From positions 1-64,000 of the forward strand of contig MESE01000047.1 of the NCBI GenBank assembly GCA_001770855.1: a stretch of 64,000 nucleotides of DNA, written 5' to 3'. Below are positions 9,527 to 19,285 of this stretch, one piece after another. This stretch comes from Burkholderiales bacterium RIFCSPLOWO2_02_FULL_57_36 (GTDB lineage: Bacteria > Pseudomonadota > Gammaproteobacteria > Burkholderiales > Burkholderiaceae_D). How positions within the stretch are numbered: the first letter of the stretch is position 1; each line of letters opens with the position of its first letter. A model generated the notes under the pieces. The model was not told the DNA's origin, searched no databases, and saw only the letters and a program-made list of their open reading frames with translations. The position numbers and the translations under genes were made by a program.

Positions 9527-10720
9527 TCATGCGTCGATTCCGAGGATGCCGCAGGCGGTCTTCAGATTTGCCTGCGCCTCGGGCAGCGTCGGTGCAACAA
9601 AAGTAACGTGCCCCATCTTTCGGCCACGTCGCGGATCATCCTTGCCATAGAGATGGAGGTTCGCGCCGGGCAGCGCCAGCACCCGGTCCCAGGCCGGTTC
9701 ACGTAGTTGGTCCGTATTTCGATCGAACCACGAGTCGCCGAGAATGTTCAACATTGCCGCCGGAGAATGCTGACGAACATCGCCCAGCGGCAAGCGCGCC
9801 ATTGCCCTGACCTGTTGCGCAAACTGGCTGGTGATGCATGCATCGATCGTATAGTGCCCGCTGTTATGAGGACGCGGCGCCATTTCATTGACCACCAGCG
9901 AACCATCCTGCAGCACGAAAAATTCAATACACAAAACACCGACGTAACCGAGCTCGCCAATGATCGCCAGCGCCGCAGCCTGCGCCTTGGCGCTGCAATC
10001 GGGCGTGATATTCGGGCTCGGCACTGTGGTCGTAAACAGGATACCGTCGCGATGCACATTCTCGGCAATCGGATACACCACCGACTGTCGGTCAGCGCCG
10101 CGCGCCGCCAGCACCGATATCTCATAGGCGAGCGGCAGCATTTTTTCCAGTACGCAAGCTACGCCGTTCATGCCTGCGAATGCGGTGCGTACTTCATCAT
10201 GCGTGCGTACGCGCACCTGGCCTTTGCCGTCATATCCCATACGGACGGTTTTCAGGATTCCCGGCAATAGCGAATCCGGAATTGCATCGACATCGGCAGC
10301 GCATGCGATTACCTGATGCGGCGCCGGCAGCACCCCCGACAGAGGTGCGCACTCGGTAAAAAACCGTTTCTCTTCCATGCGATCCTGTGCAATCGATACG
10401 CATGCGGCAGACGGCGCGACAAAGGTTTTTTCAGACAATGATTGCAGGCTTAGCGCAGGGACATTTTCAAATTCGGTAGTCACCGCCACGCATTGCTCGG
10501 CAAGTTCAGTCAGCGCTGCCGCATCGGTATAGTCTGCACAAAGAAGATGGTCGGCCGCATGACCTGCCGGGCAATCGCGCTCCGGCTCCAGCACCGCGAC
10601 CTTGTAACCCATTTTTTGCGCGGCATGGGCGAACATGCGCCCCAATTGGCCGCCGCCCATCACGCCAAGCCAGGTTGCCGGTGATGCGGAAGGAAGAAAT
10701 GGATGATGCTTGTCGGTCAT
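9527..10720 (-). CDS. purK: 5-(carboxyamino)imidazole ribonucleotide synthase
   Basis: A 397-residue ATP-grasp enzyme. The N-terminus has the [21 protein letters not shown] nucleotide-binding fold; the middle holds [12 protein letters not shown] and the late segment [28 protein letters not shown], both PurK signatures. It carboxylates AIR with ATP and bicarbonate to N5-CAIR. Its ATG overlaps the purE stop in an ATGA arrangement, so the two enzymes that act in sequence are translationally coupled. Confidence 0.95.
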   Translation of the reverse strand: MTDKHHPFLPSASPATWLGVMGGGQLGRMFAHAAQKMGYKVAVLEPERDCPAGHAADHLLCADYTDAAALTELAEQCVAVTTEFENVPALSLQSLSEKTFVAPSAACVSIAQDRMEEKRFFTECAPLSGVLPAPHQVIACAADVDAIPDSLLPGILKTVRMGYDGKGQVRVRTHDEVRTAFAGMNGVACVLEKMLPLAYEISVLAARGADRQSVVYPIAENVHRDGILFTTTVPSPNITPDCSAKAQAAALAIIGELGYVGVLCIEFFVLQDGSLVVNEMAPRPHNSGHYTIDACITSQFAQQVRAMARLPLGDVRQHSPAAMLNILGDSWFDRNTDQLREPAWDRVLALPGANLHLYGKDDPRRGRKMGHVTFVAPTLPEAQANLKTACGILGIDA

Positions 10721-11223
10721 GCCGGTAATGTCATTGCAAGTGCGGCCTGGGTCTGCTTCGCACGGAAATCCAGCAGGCGTGCCGCCAAGGCTTCATCGCT
10801 TGCTGCGAGGATTGCGATAGCAGTCAACGCCGCATTGGCGGCGCCGGCTTCGCCAATCGCGAAAGTCGCGACCGGTATGCCCTTGGGCATCTGTACGATC
10901 GACAATAATGAATCTTCGCCGCGCAGATATTTGGACGGAACCGGCACGCCCAGCACCGGCACGATGGTTTTAGCGGCCAGCATGCCCGGCAAATGCGCGG
11001 CGCCGCCGGCGCCGGCAATGATCGCGCGCAGTCCGCGTTGACGCGCCGACTCGGCATAGGCAAACATCTGGTCCGGCATGCGGTGCGCCGATATGACTTG
11101 CGCTTCGTGGGCAATACCGAATTCCTTCAGCATCGCGACCGCGTGCTGCATCACTTCCCAGTCGGACGATGAGCCCATCACCACGCCAACCAACGGCGTA
11201 TCTGCAGACACTTTGGCAGTCAT
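10717..11223 (-). CDS. purE: N5-carboxyaminoimidazole ribonucleotide mutase
   Basis: A class I PurE of 168 residues. [16 protein letters not shown] near the N-terminus, [12 protein letters not shown] and [15 protein letters not shown] are the substrate-binding motifs, including the catalytic His of SAHR. It converts N5-CAIR to CAIR. The ATG at 11223 was chosen over the upstream start at 11244 because GGAGGAGTGAT stands right before it and the longer form would overlap purC. It lies between purC (1 bp gap) and purK (4 bp overlap). Confidence 0.95.
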   Translation of the reverse strand: MTAKVSADTPLVGVVMGSSSDWEVMQHAVAMLKEFGIAHEAQVISAHRMPDQMFAYAESARQRGLRAIIAGAGGAAHLPGMLAAKTIVPVLGVPVPSKYLRGEDSLLSIVQMPKGIPVATFAIGEAGAANAALTAIAILAASDEALAARLLDFRAKQTQAALAMTLPA

Positions 11224-11224
11224 A

Positions 11225-12121
11225 TCACTCCTCCAGAGTTGCACCGGTCAGGCGCGTCAATGCTTCGCGGTATTTCGCACCGGTCTTGTCGATGACGTCG
11301 GTCGGCAATGGCGGTGCGGGCGCAGTCTTGTTCCAGTCGGTGAGCGTTTCCAGATAGTCGCGCACGAATTGCTTGTCGAATGACGGCGGCGACATGCCGG
11401 GCGCATACGAATCGGCGGGCCAGAAGCGCGAAGAATCGGCGGTCAGCACTTCATCCATCAGGTGCAGGGTACCCTCTTCGTCGAGGCCGAATTCGAATTT
11501 GGTGTCCGCGATAATGATGCCGCGCGTCGCGGCATAATCGGCTGCCGTCTTATAGAGGCGGATGCTGATGTCGCGCATTTTTGCGGAAAGTTCGCTGCCG
11601 ATGCGGCTTTCCATCTCGGCAAAGCTGATGTTTTCATCGTGTTCGCCGAGATCGGCCTTGGCCGCGGGCGTGAAAATCGGCTCCGCCAGCTTGTCGGCCT
11701 GCCGCAAACCCGGCGGCAAGCGCACGCCGCAAATCGCGCCGCTGGCCTGATAATCCTTCCATCCGGAGCCGATGATGTAACCGCGCACCACCGCCTCGAC
11801 CATGATCGGATTGAGCCGCTTGGCCACCACGGCACGGCCGCGTACCTGTGCGATTTCATCTTCGCGGACCACGCTTTCCGGTGCAATGCCGGTCAGATGG
11901 TTGGGCACGATTCCATCCAGTTTGGCGAACCAGAAATCGGACATCTGGTTCAATACCATGCCCTTGCCCGGGATCGGCTCGTTCATGACGACATCGAAGG
12001 CCGACAGGCGATCGGTGGTCACGATCAGGATTTTGTCGTCGCCGACCGCGTAATTGTCGCGCACCTTGCCGCGCCCAAGCAGCGGCAATGAGGTGATGGT
12101 GGACTGGTAAAGACTGTTCAT
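11225..12121 (-). CDS. purC: SAICAR synthetase
   Basis: A 298-residue phosphoribosylaminoimidazole-succinocarboxamide synthase of the longer type. Visible motifs are [16 protein letters not shown] near the N-terminus, [15 protein letters not shown] and the family signature around [15 protein letters not shown]. It joins CAIR and aspartate with ATP. First gene of the purC-purE-purK-sua5 series; a strong terminator separates it from the upstream fba cluster, so it should have its own promoter in the short gap or rely on readthrough. Confidence 0.95.
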   Translation of the reverse strand: MNSLYQSTITSLPLLGRGKVRDNYAVGDDKILIVTTDRLSAFDVVMNEPIPGKGMVLNQMSDFWFAKLDGIVPNHLTGIAPESVVREDEIAQVRGRAVVAKRLNPIMVEAVVRGYIIGSGWKDYQASGAICGVRLPPGLRQADKLAEPIFTPAAKADLGEHDENISFAEMESRIGSELSAKMRDISIRLYKTAADYAATRGIIIADTKFEFGLDEEGTLHLMDEVLTADSSRFWPADSYAPGMSPPSFDKQFVRDYLETLTDWNKTAPAPPLPTDVIDKTGAKYREALTRLTGATLEE

Positions 12122-12129
12122 AAGCGCTC

Positions 12130-12169
12130 TAAAAAATCAAGACCGGCGGGTGCAAGCACGCCGCCGGTC
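12130..12169 (-). terminator. Rho-independent terminator after fba
   Basis: On the minus strand a GC-rich stem (GACCGGCGG at one arm, CCGCCGGTC at the other, plus an inner GTGC/GCAC pair) is followed by TTGATTTTTT. It lies 26 bp past the fba stop and ends the pgk-pyk-fba transcript before purC. Confidence 0.85.
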
Positions 12170-12194
12170 GTGTGGTTGTTTGCCCGACAGAAGT

Positions 12195-13259
12195 TTACTG
12201 CACAATCTGCGACAGCTCACCCTTTTTGTACCGTTCAGCCATCTTTTCAAGCGGAATCGGCTTGATTTTCGCTGCCTGGCCCTCACAGCCGAATGCGATG
12301 AAGCGAGATTTGCAGACTTTCTTGGCTGCTTCACGCGCCGGCTTCAGGTAATCGCGCGGATCGAACTTGGACGGGTTTTCCGCAAAATAACGGCGGATCG
12401 CGCCGGTCATTGCCAAACGAATATCGGTATCGATATTGATCTTGCGCACGCCGTGCTTGATGCCTTGCTGAATTTCCTCGACCGGTACGCCGTAGGTTTC
12501 TTTCATGTCGCCGCCGAACTCGCGAATTTCAGCCAGCAATTCCTGCGGAACCGATGATGATCCGTGCATCACCAGATGCGTATTCGGAATCCGTGCGTGG
12601 ATTTCCTTGATGCGTTCGATGGCGAGAATATCGCCGGTCGGCTTGCGCGAGAATTTGTATGCGCCGTGCGACGTGCCGATCGCAATCGCCAGTGCATCGC
12701 ATTGCGTCAGCTTGACGAATTCCGCCGCCTGCGCCACATCGGTCAGCAATTGCTCGCGCGTCATTTTGCCGTCCGCACCGTGGCCGTCTTCCTTGTCGCC
12801 CATCATGGTTTCGAGCGAGCCGAGTACGCCCAGCTCCGCTTCCACCGTCACGCCGATCGAATGCGAAAACTCGACTACCTTGCGCGATACGTCGACGTTG
12901 TATTCGTAACTGGCGACCGACTTGCCGTCTTCCATCAATGAACCATCCATCATCACCGAGGTAAAGCCGGATTTGATTGCTGCCATGCAGACCGCCGGAG
13001 ATTGACCATGATCCTGGTGCATCACGACCGGGATGTGCGGATAGGCTTCAACCGCGGCTTCGATCAGATGCCGCAAAAATGCTTCACCGGCATATTTGCG
13101 CGCGCCGGCGGAGGCTTGCATGATGACCGGCGCACCGACTTCATCGGCCGCCTGCATGATCGCGGTGACTTGCTCCAGATTATTGACGTTGAATGCCGGC
13201 AGACCGTAGCCGTTTTCCGCGGCATGGTCCAGTAATTGACGCATCGATACGAGTGCCAT
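12195..13259 (-). CDS. fba: Fructose-bisphosphate aldolase, class II
   Basis: A 354-residue zinc aldolase of the long class II type (Calvin-type subgroup). Zinc and substrate motifs seen are [11 protein letters not shown] (zinc His), [18 protein letters not shown] and [11 protein letters not shown]. It cleaves fructose-1,6-bisphosphate to DHAP and glyceraldehyde-3-phosphate. The ATG at 13259 is preferred because GGAG stands 8 bases upstream; the frame continues 6 codons further. It is 24 bp downstream of pyk. Confidence 0.95.
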   Translation of the reverse strand: MALVSMRQLLDHAAENGYGLPAFNVNNLEQVTAIMQAADEVGAPVIMQASAGARKYAGEAFLRHLIEAAVEAYPHIPVVMHQDHGQSPAVCMAAIKSGFTSVMMDGSLMEDGKSVASYEYNVDVSRKVVEFSHSIGVTVEAELGVLGSLETMMGDKEDGHGADGKMTREQLLTDVAQAAEFVKLTQCDALAIAIGTSHGAYKFSRKPTGDILAIERIKEIHARIPNTHLVMHGSSSVPQELLAEIREFGGDMKETYGVPVEEIQQGIKHGVRKINIDTDIRLAMTGAIRRYFAENPSKFDPRDYLKPAREAAKKVCKSRFIAFGCEGQAAKIKPIPLEKMAERYKKGELSQIVQ

Positions 13260-13283
13260 GGTGATTCTCCAAAACAATAAAAA

Positions 13284-14717
13284 TTAGTTGTCGCCGATCT
13301 TCATGATCTTGAGTGCATTGGTGCCGCCGACTTGTCCCATTGGCTCGCCCCAGGTAACGACTATCATGTCACCTTTGCGCACGATGCCTTTGGCCAATAG
13401 CAAATCCTGTACCTCTTTCATGACAGCTTCCCGATCCGTGGAGTGGCGCAATTCAAGCGTGCTCACATTGCGATACAGCGACGCCTTGCGCTGGGTAGCA
13501 ACGCTCGGCGTCATCGCGAAAATCGGGATATCGATGTTATGGCGACTCATCCACAGTGCGGTCGAACCGGATTCGGTCAAAGCGACAATGGCTTTCACTC
13601 GCAGATGATACGCAGTAAATAACGCGCCGTAAGCAATCGATTGATCGATGCGCGTGAAGGTGACGTTCAGGAAGTCCGCATCCAGCTTGAAGTCTTCCGA
13701 CGTTTCCGCTTCGATGCAAATCGCCGCCATCGTTTCTACTGTTTCGACTGGGTATTTTCCCGAGGCTGTCTCGGCCGACGTCATCACCGCATCGGTACCG
13801 TCCAGCACCGCGTTGGCGACATCGGAGACTTCGGCGCGAGTCGGTACCGCATTGACGATCATCGACTCCATCATCTGCGTCGCGGTAATCGTCAGCTTGT
13901 TGGATGCGCGGGCCATCCTGATCATGCGCTTTTGCAGGGCGGGCACGGCTGCATTGCCGACTTCCACAGCCAGGTCGCCACGCGCGACCATGATGCCGTC
14001 CGAGGCATCCAGGATTTCCTGCAGTGCAGGAATAGCCTCGGCACGCTCGATCTTGGCAATCATTTGCGGTTTGTGCTGGTAGACGTCGCCGGCGATATTG
14101 GCAAGTTGCCGCGCCATCATCATGTCGGTCGCGCTCTTTGGAAACGACACTGCGACATAGTCGGCCTGAAAGCTCATCGCGGTCTTGATATCTTCCATGT
14201 CCTTGGCAGTCAATGCCGGCGCCGACAAACCGCCGCCCAGGCGATTGATGCCTTTATTGTTGGACAGCTCGCCGCCGATCTTGACCGTGGTATGGATTTG
14301 ACTGCCGATCACTTTATCGGTGGTCAATACGATCAAACCGTCATTCAACAACAATACATCGCCCACTTTCAGGTCGCGCGGCAATTCTTTATAGTCGAGA
14401 CCGACCTGCTCCTGATTGCCCAGTTCACATGCCGCATCGAGAATGAATTTGGCGCCATTGACCAACTGGATCTTTCCTAATTCAAACTTGCCGATCCGGA
14501 TTTTCGGACCCTGCAAATCGGCCATGATCGCCACTTCGCGGCCGCATGATGCCGCGACCTGGCGCACCAAATTTGCACGGTCGATGTGATCCTGTGCCTT
14601 GCCATGTGAAAAATTGAGCCGCACGACATCGACCCCGGCGCGAATCATCCGCGTGAGCGTATCGATATCGCTGGATGCAGGCCCGATGGTGGCAACGATC
14701 TTGGTAGCTCTTTGCAT
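13284..14717 (-). CDS. pyk: Pyruvate kinase
   Basis: A 477-residue enzyme with the usual pattern: RATKIVATIGPASSD at the N-terminus, VVRLNFSHG, ADLQGPKIRIG, the active-site IAKIERAEAI (catalytic Lys) and GIMVARGDLAVEVG, then TATQMMESM and the C-terminal allosteric domain. It converts phosphoenolpyruvate and ADP to pyruvate and ATP. An AGAGGA ribosome site precedes the ATG. Middle gene of the pgk-pyk-fba cluster, a common arrangement in betaproteobacteria. Confidence 0.96.
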   Translation of the reverse strand: MQRATKIVATIGPASSDIDTLTRMIRAGVDVVRLNFSHGKAQDHIDRANLVRQVAASCGREVAIMADLQGPKIRIGKFELGKIQLVNGAKFILDAACELGNQEQVGLDYKELPRDLKVGDVLLLNDGLIVLTTDKVIGSQIHTTVKIGGELSNNKGINRLGGGLSAPALTAKDMEDIKTAMSFQADYVAVSFPKSATDMMMARQLANIAGDVYQHKPQMIAKIERAEAIPALQEILDASDGIMVARGDLAVEVGNAAVPALQKRMIRMARASNKLTITATQMMESMIVNAVPTRAEVSDVANAVLDGTDAVMTSAETASGKYPVETVETMAAICIEAETSEDFKLDADFLNVTFTRIDQSIAYGALFTAYHLRVKAIVALTESGSTALWMSRHNIDIPIFAMTPSVATQRKASLYRNVSTLELRHSTDREAVMKEVQDLLLAKGIVRKGDMIVVTWGEPMGQVGGTNALKIMKIGDN

Positions 14718-14807
14718 AACAATCCTCTTGGAACCTTTGGAAAAATCACGATGCGGCCGCGGCCGTTACTGGAGTTGCTATCGTGCAGAGTCCTTCGGAA
14801 TCACTGA

Positions 14808-15998
14808 TCACTGTTTACGTTGCAGCAGAATTTCCACCGCTGGCAAGGTCTTGCCTTCCAGGAATTCCAGGAAAGCGCCGCCGCCGGTCGATATATAGCC
14901 GATTCGATCGGCGATACCATATTTTGCGATGGCGGCCAGCGTGTCGCCGCCGCCCGCAATTGAAAACGCCTTGGAATTCGCAATCGCCATGGCCAGGGTT
15001 TTGGTGCCCTCGCCGAACTGGTCGAATTCAAAGACGCCTACCGGACCATTCCAGACAATGGTGCCGGCTTGCACGAGTTGCCCGGCCAGCATGGCCGCAG
15101 TCTTCGGTCCGATATCGAGGATCATGTCGTCGTCGGCCACATCATGAACATCCTTGACGGTCGCAGCGGCGCTTGATGAAAACGCTTTCGCGCACACCAC
15201 ATCGACCGGGATCGGCACCGATGCGCCGCGCTTGGCCATCATGTCGATAATTTCCTTGGCATCGTTGACCAAATCGGCTTCCGCCAGCGATTTACCGATT
15301 TTCAGGCCGGCAGCCAGCATGAAGGTATTGGCAATGCCGCCGCCGACGATCAGGTTATCCACCTTGTCGGCGAGGGTTTTCAGGATGCTCAGCTTGCTTG
15401 ACACTTTGGAACCGGCCACAATTGCCACCAGCGGACGCGCCGGCTGACCCAAAGCCTTGCCCAACGCATCGAGTTCTGCCGCCAGCAATGGCCCGGCACA
15501 GGCGATCGGCGCGAATTTGGCAATCCCGTGCGTGGTCGCTTCGGCGCGATGCGCGGTGCCGAATGCATCGTTGACATAGATGTCGCACAACTTCGCCATC
15601 TTTTGCGCCAATTCGTCGTTGTTCTTCTTTTCACCCTTGTTGACGCGGCAGTTTTCCAGCAATACCACCTGTCCCGGCTGGACGTCCACGCCGTCGACCC
15701 AGTTTTGTATCAACTCAACCGGACAGCTTAGCAATTCGGACAACCGTTGCGCGACCGGCGCCAAGGAATCCTCAGGCTTGAATTCGCCTTCGGTCGGACG
15801 TCCAAGATGCGAAGTCACCATCACTGCGGCGCCGGCTTGCAGCGCCTGTTGAATTGCCGGCACCGATGCCCGAACACGGGTATCTTCGGTGATATTGCCT
15901 GCATCGTCCTGCGGCACGTTAAGATCGGCGCGAATGAAAACGCGTTTGCCTTTCAGTTTGCCTTGGGTGATGAGGTCGCTCAGTCGATTGAATTGCAT
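14808..15998 (-). CDS. pgk: Phosphoglycerate kinase
   Basis: A 396-residue enzyme. [14 protein letters not shown] near the N-terminus, [11 protein letters not shown], the hinge region around [21 protein letters not shown] and the C-terminal [10 protein letters not shown] are all canonical. It transfers phosphate from 1,3-bisphosphoglycerate to ADP. The ATG at 15998 (MQFNRLSDL) is preferred over an upstream in-frame start at 16049: AGGA stands 3-6 bases before it and the extra 17 residues match nothing in the family. First gene of the glycolytic cluster. Confidence 0.96.
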   Translation of the reverse strand: MQFNRLSDLITQGKLKGKRVFIRADLNVPQDDAGNITEDTRVRASVPAIQQALQAGAAVMVTSHLGRPTEGEFKPEDSLAPVAQRLSELLSCPVELIQNWVDGVDVQPGQVVLLENCRVNKGEKKNNDELAQKMAKLCDIYVNDAFGTAHRAEATTHGIAKFAPIACAGPLLAAELDALGKALGQPARPLVAIVAGSKVSSKLSILKTLADKVDNLIVGGGIANTFMLAAGLKIGKSLAEADLVNDAKEIIDMMAKRGASVPIPVDVVCAKAFSSSAAATVKDVHDVADDDMILDIGPKTAAMLAGQLVQAGTIVWNGPVGVFEFDQFGEGTKTLAMAIANSKAFSIAGGGDTLAAIAKYGIADRIGYISTGGGAFLEFLEGKTLPAVEILLQRKQ

Positions 15999-16319
15999 GG
16001 TTCCTAGCGTCGTCAGGAATTGGGGGAACGCTATTTTACCGCACCGCATCAGCCCGAAAAACCGTTTTTACGCGACCCAAGCCAAACGGACGTTTTTTAT
16101 AAAATCGGACAAGGCACCAATGAGCAAGCCAAGACGGGTAATTTCTTGCCGCTGCCGGCATTACCCACGTCGACCCAAAACCGCCGCGGGCGGCTCCCAT
16201 ATCTGAATTAAAAGCGTATCAATAGACGCAATTTTCTTGAAACGGCAGTTCAACGAGGGAGTTTTCCCGGGTCTGAATCCGTTAAAATCGACGTTTTGCA
16301 ACAATTTGGAGAATTCAAG
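15999..16319. other. Divergent intergenic region between pgk and ilvE
   Basis: A 321-bp spacer between divergent genes that must hold both promoters. AT-rich patches lie near 16094-16106 and 16281-16288, but no convincing -35/-10 pair was found. No small gene, tRNA or repeat was recognised here. Confidence 0.4.
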
Positions 16320-17240
16320 ATGTCCATGGCCGACCGCGACGGAAAAATTTGGAAAGATGGCAAGCTGGTCGATTGGCGCGACGCCACTATTCATGTGCTG
16401 ACCCACTCCCTGCATTATGGATTGGGCGTGTTCGAAGGTGTGCGTGCTTACAAGACACCGCAAGGTACGGCGATCTTCCGTTTGAAGGAACACACTCAGC
16501 GCTTGTTCAATTCGGCCAAGATTTTCCAGATGGCGATCCCGTTCGACATGGAAACCATCATGGCTGCGCAACGCCAGGTGGTTCGCGAAAACAAACTGGA
16601 ATCATGTTATCTGCGTCCACTGGTATGGATCGGTTCGGAAAAGCTGGGCGTATCCCCCAAAGGAAACACCATCCACGTCGCCATCGCTGCATGGCCTTGG
16701 GGCGCTTATCTGGGCGAAGAAGGTCTGGCAAAAGGCATTCGCGTCAAAACATCGTCGTTTACCCGACACCATGTGAACGTTTCAATGGTCCGCGCCAAAG
16801 CGTCCGGTTACTACATCAATTCGATCCTGGCCAATCAGGAAGCACTGACCGATGGCTACGACGAGGCATTGCTTCTGGATACCGAAGGATATGTTTCCGA
16901 AGGCGCCGGCGAAAATGTATTCGTCGTCAAGAACGGCACCATCTACACGCCGGATCTGGCCTCATGCCTTGACGGCATTACCCGCGACTCGGTATTGACC
17001 ATGGCGCGTGATCTCGGCATCGAAGTCAAGGAAAAGCGCATTACCCGCGATGAAATGTATTGCTGCGACGAAGCGTTCTTTACCGGGACAGCCGCTGAAA
17101 TCACACCGATTCGCGAACTCGATAATCGTCAGATCGGTACCGGAAAGCGCGGCCCGATCACTGAAAAACTGCAATCGTTATTCTTTGAAGTCGTCGCCGG
17201 TAAAGCACCGCAATATCAGCATTGGCTGACCCTGGTATAA
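16320..17240 (+). CDS. ilvE: Branched-chain amino acid aminotransferase
   Basis: A 306-residue class IV PLP enzyme. The N-terminal HSLHYGLGVFEGVRAYKT, the lysine-bearing VRAKASGYYINSILAN and the C-terminal EAFFTGTAAEITPIRELD are family marks. It performs the last step of leucine, isoleucine and valine synthesis and the first step of their breakdown. The ATG at 16320 follows TTGGAGAATTCAAG; the in-frame ATG at 16296 is less likely. A small zinc protein follows 18 bp downstream. Confidence 0.94.
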   Translation: MSMADRDGKIWKDGKLVDWRDATIHVLTHSLHYGLGVFEGVRAYKTPQGTAIFRLKEHTQRLFNSAKIFQMAIPFDMETIMAAQRQVVRENKLESCYLRPLVWIGSEKLGVSPKGNTIHVAIAAWPWGAYLGEEGLAKGIRVKTSSFTRHHVNVSMVRAKASGYYINSILANQEALTDGYDEALLLDTEGYVSEGAGENVFVVKNGTIYTPDLASCLDGITRDSVLTMARDLGIEVKEKRITRDEMYCCDEAFFTGTAAEITPIRELDNRQIGTGKRGPITEKLQSLFFEVVAGKAPQYQHWLTLV

Positions 17241-17258
17241 CAAGTTCTGGAGAATTCC

Positions 17259-17462
17259 ATGAGTGAAAAAATCGAAGTTGCGCCGCCGGTAGAACTGGAA
17301 GATGCCAGCTACGAGTCGGCATATTGCCCGAATCCGAAGATGCCGATATGGTCGTCGCATCCGCGCGTCTATCTGGATTTTGCGGCAAATGGCGAAGCGA
17401 AATGCCCTTATTGCGGCACGGTCTACAAGCTGAAGCCGGGTACAGTCCTTAAAAGTCATTAA
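17259..17462 (+). CDS. Small zinc-finger (CHCC-type) protein
   Basis: A 67-residue protein ending in KCPYCGTVYKLKPGT, with an upstream Cys (YCPNPKMPIWSSHPRVYLD) and a His, so a single C-H-C-C zinc site is likely. This matches the bacterial zf-CHCC family, whose eukaryotic relative is the NDUFS6 subunit of complex I. TGGAGAATTCC is the ribosome site. It sits directly after ilvE and is probably co-transcribed with it. Its exact role is not known. Confidence 0.8.
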   Translation: MSEKIEVAPPVELEDASYESAYCPNPKMPIWSSHPRVYLDFAANGEAKCPYCGTVYKLKPGTVLKSH

Positions 17463-17488
17463 AACCGTCTCCAAAAATGAGAAATGCC

Positions 17489-17574
17489 GTCATTCCGAGC
17501 ATCGCGAGGAACCTCATCCGACCGCAGTGGCACCGGAGATGGCGATTCCTCGTCACCCTGCCCGTCGGAATGAC
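17489..17574. repeat. Imperfect ~86-bp inverted repeat, dispersed-repeat type
   Basis: The segment begins GTCATTCCG and ends CGGAATGAC, and its inner parts also pair (GCGAGGAA near 17504 with TTCCTCG near 17547). This GTCATTCC...GGAATGAC form is typical of short palindromic repeats scattered in proteobacterial genomes. It fills most of the 157-bp gap between the zinc protein and the yheT-like gene and could act as a transcript end or processing site. Confidence 0.6.
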
Positions 17575-17619
17575 AGGTTATGAGGTTAAAGGCTTTAAGC
17601 AAGTAATCGATCCGAACCG

Positions 17620-18606
17620 ATGACTTATCGCGCCCCGCGCTGGCTGCCCGGCGGCCACCTGCAAACCATTTATCCTGCGAAATGCATAGGCAAACCGCAA
17701 GTCGTATTCCGGCGTGAACGCTGGAATACGCCGGACGGCGATTTCATCGATATCGATTTTGTGGACGGTGAGCCCGGCCAGCCGCTCGTCGTATTGTTTC
17801 ACGGCCTGGAAGGATCATCAGACAGTCACTATGCGCGTTCGCTGATGTCGCACATCGCCGCGCTCGGCTGGTCCGGCGCGGTACCCCATTTTCGCGGCTG
17901 CTCCGGCGAACTGAACCATGCTCCGCGTTTTTATCACTCCGGCGATGCAGAAGAAATAGCATGGATCCTGGAGCGCATCGCGGCAAACCGTGCACAAGAT
18001 CAGGCCGGAAAGCTTTATGCTGTCGGCGCATCCCTGGGTGGCAACGCCTTGTTGCGCTGGCTCGGAGAAGCGCAGCATCAAGCCGAAATCGTGGATGCCG
18101 CCTGCGCGATTTCGGCACCACTCGACTTGGCTGGCGGCGGAGCTGCGTTATCGCGTGGTATGAATATGGTGTACACCAAGGCATTCCTGCAAACACTCAA
18201 GCCGAAGTGCATTCAGAAACTGCATCAGTTTCCCGGCTTGTTTAAGCGCGAAACGATGTTGAGTGCCCGCAATTTATACGAGTTCGACAATGTCGTCACC
18301 GCACCACTGCATGGTTATCGCAATACCGATGACTATTGGGATCGTGCCAGCGCAAAGCATGTGCTTGATGCCATCACGGTGCCGACATTGGTGTTGAATG
18401 CGCAGAATGATCCTTTCCTCCCGGCACAATATTTACCGCAAACGGCATCGCACTGCGTTACGCTCGACTATCCCCTTGAAGGTGGCCATGTCGGCTTCGC
18501 AGCCGGATCGTTTCCAGGTTCCATCGATTGGCTGCCGCGGCGCATCATCCGGTTCCTGAATGGTGACAATCCTCAAACAGATGATTTACGCTTGCAAGTA
18601 GCATGA
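17620..18606 (+). CDS. YheT-family alpha/beta hydrolase
   Basis: A 328-residue alpha/beta hydrolase. The N-terminal WLPGGHLQTIYP is the hallmark of the YheT/ABHD1 group. The nucleophile elbow is AVGASLGGNALLRWLG, and late DPFLP and GGHVGFA supply the Asp and His of the triad. The natural substrate is unknown; relatives are esterase-like. A short gap (36 bp) separates it from the next, unknown gene, with which it may form an operon. Confidence 0.88.
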   Translation: MTYRAPRWLPGGHLQTIYPAKCIGKPQVVFRRERWNTPDGDFIDIDFVDGEPGQPLVVLFHGLEGSSDSHYARSLMSHIAALGWSGAVPHFRGCSGELNHAPRFYHSGDAEEIAWILERIAANRAQDQAGKLYAVGASLGGNALLRWLGEAQHQAEIVDAACAISAPLDLAGGGAALSRGMNMVYTKAFLQTLKPKCIQKLHQFPGLFKRETMLSARNLYEFDNVVTAPLHGYRNTDDYWDRASAKHVLDAITVPTLVLNAQNDPFLPAQYLPQTASHCVTLDYPLEGGHVGFAAGSFPGSIDWLPRRIIRFLNGDNPQTDDLRLQVA

Positions 18607-18642
18607 AAGCGATCGACTTTCTTTAACTCATAAGGGTTTGAT

Positions 18643-19263
18643 ATGGATGACATTGTCAAGCAAGCAATGGCGAAATGGCCGAATGTGCCCCATTGCCATG
18701 GCTGGCTGGCACTGGATGCTCGCGGCGGCTGGCGCATGCGCGATGAACAGGCGCAGGCAAGAGATCTTTCCGGCGACAAGATTGCCAATGCAACGCTGCT
18801 GGGTTTCATCAATCGCAACTACACGCATGACGATCAAGGCCGCTGGTATTTCCAGAACGGTCCGCAACGCGTGTATGTGGATCTGGAAGCCACGCCCTAC
18901 ATCGCGCATACCGATCCGGCACAAGGTTTTGTCTTGCATACCGGCGAACCGATGCCATCGATTGACGCGGCCTGGCTGACCGAATCAGGCCAGTTGGTAT
19001 TGAAAAGTGCGGACAAAATTGCCATGCTGGACGATCGGGACATGGCGCAATGCCTGAGTCAATTGCGCATGGATGGCATTGCAGTCACCGACGAGCAATT
19101 ACTGGAATGGCTGGCGGGCGAATCGGCCACGGTGAAAAACCTGAGCTTAAGTCTGGGAAATAATGCACTGCCGGTGCAGCGCATAAGGCGTGATGACCTC
19201 GCCGCGCAATTCAAATTTGTACCACGCCCGCTGGCGGACAGTACATCAGAGACGAACGCTTGA
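18643..19263 (+). CDS. Conserved-looking protein of unknown function
   Basis: A 206-residue soluble protein with no signal or membrane segment. It starts MDDIVKQAMAKWPNVPHC and contains the rich aromatic/basic stretch GRWYFQNGPQRVYVDLE. AAGGG eight bases before the ATG supports the start. It resembles proteins found beside yheT in Burkholderiales that are annotated as DUF2946-type, but that label is recalled, not verified. No catalytic motif is evident. Confidence 0.7.
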   Translation: MDDIVKQAMAKWPNVPHCHGWLALDARGGWRMRDEQAQARDLSGDKIANATLLGFINRNYTHDDQGRWYFQNGPQRVYVDLEATPYIAHTDPAQGFVLHTGEPMPSIDAAWLTESGQLVLKSADKIAMLDDRDMAQCLSQLRMDGIAVTDEQLLEWLAGESATVKNLSLSLGNNALPVQRIRRDDLAAQFKFVPRPLADSTSETNA

Positions 19264-19285
19264 AATAATCAGGCCGTCGGCATTA

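Noticed and set aside
14751-14767. GCGGCCGCGGCC palindrome between pyk and pgk
   Set aside because: Short, without a following T run or conserved partner; no basis to call an operator or terminator.
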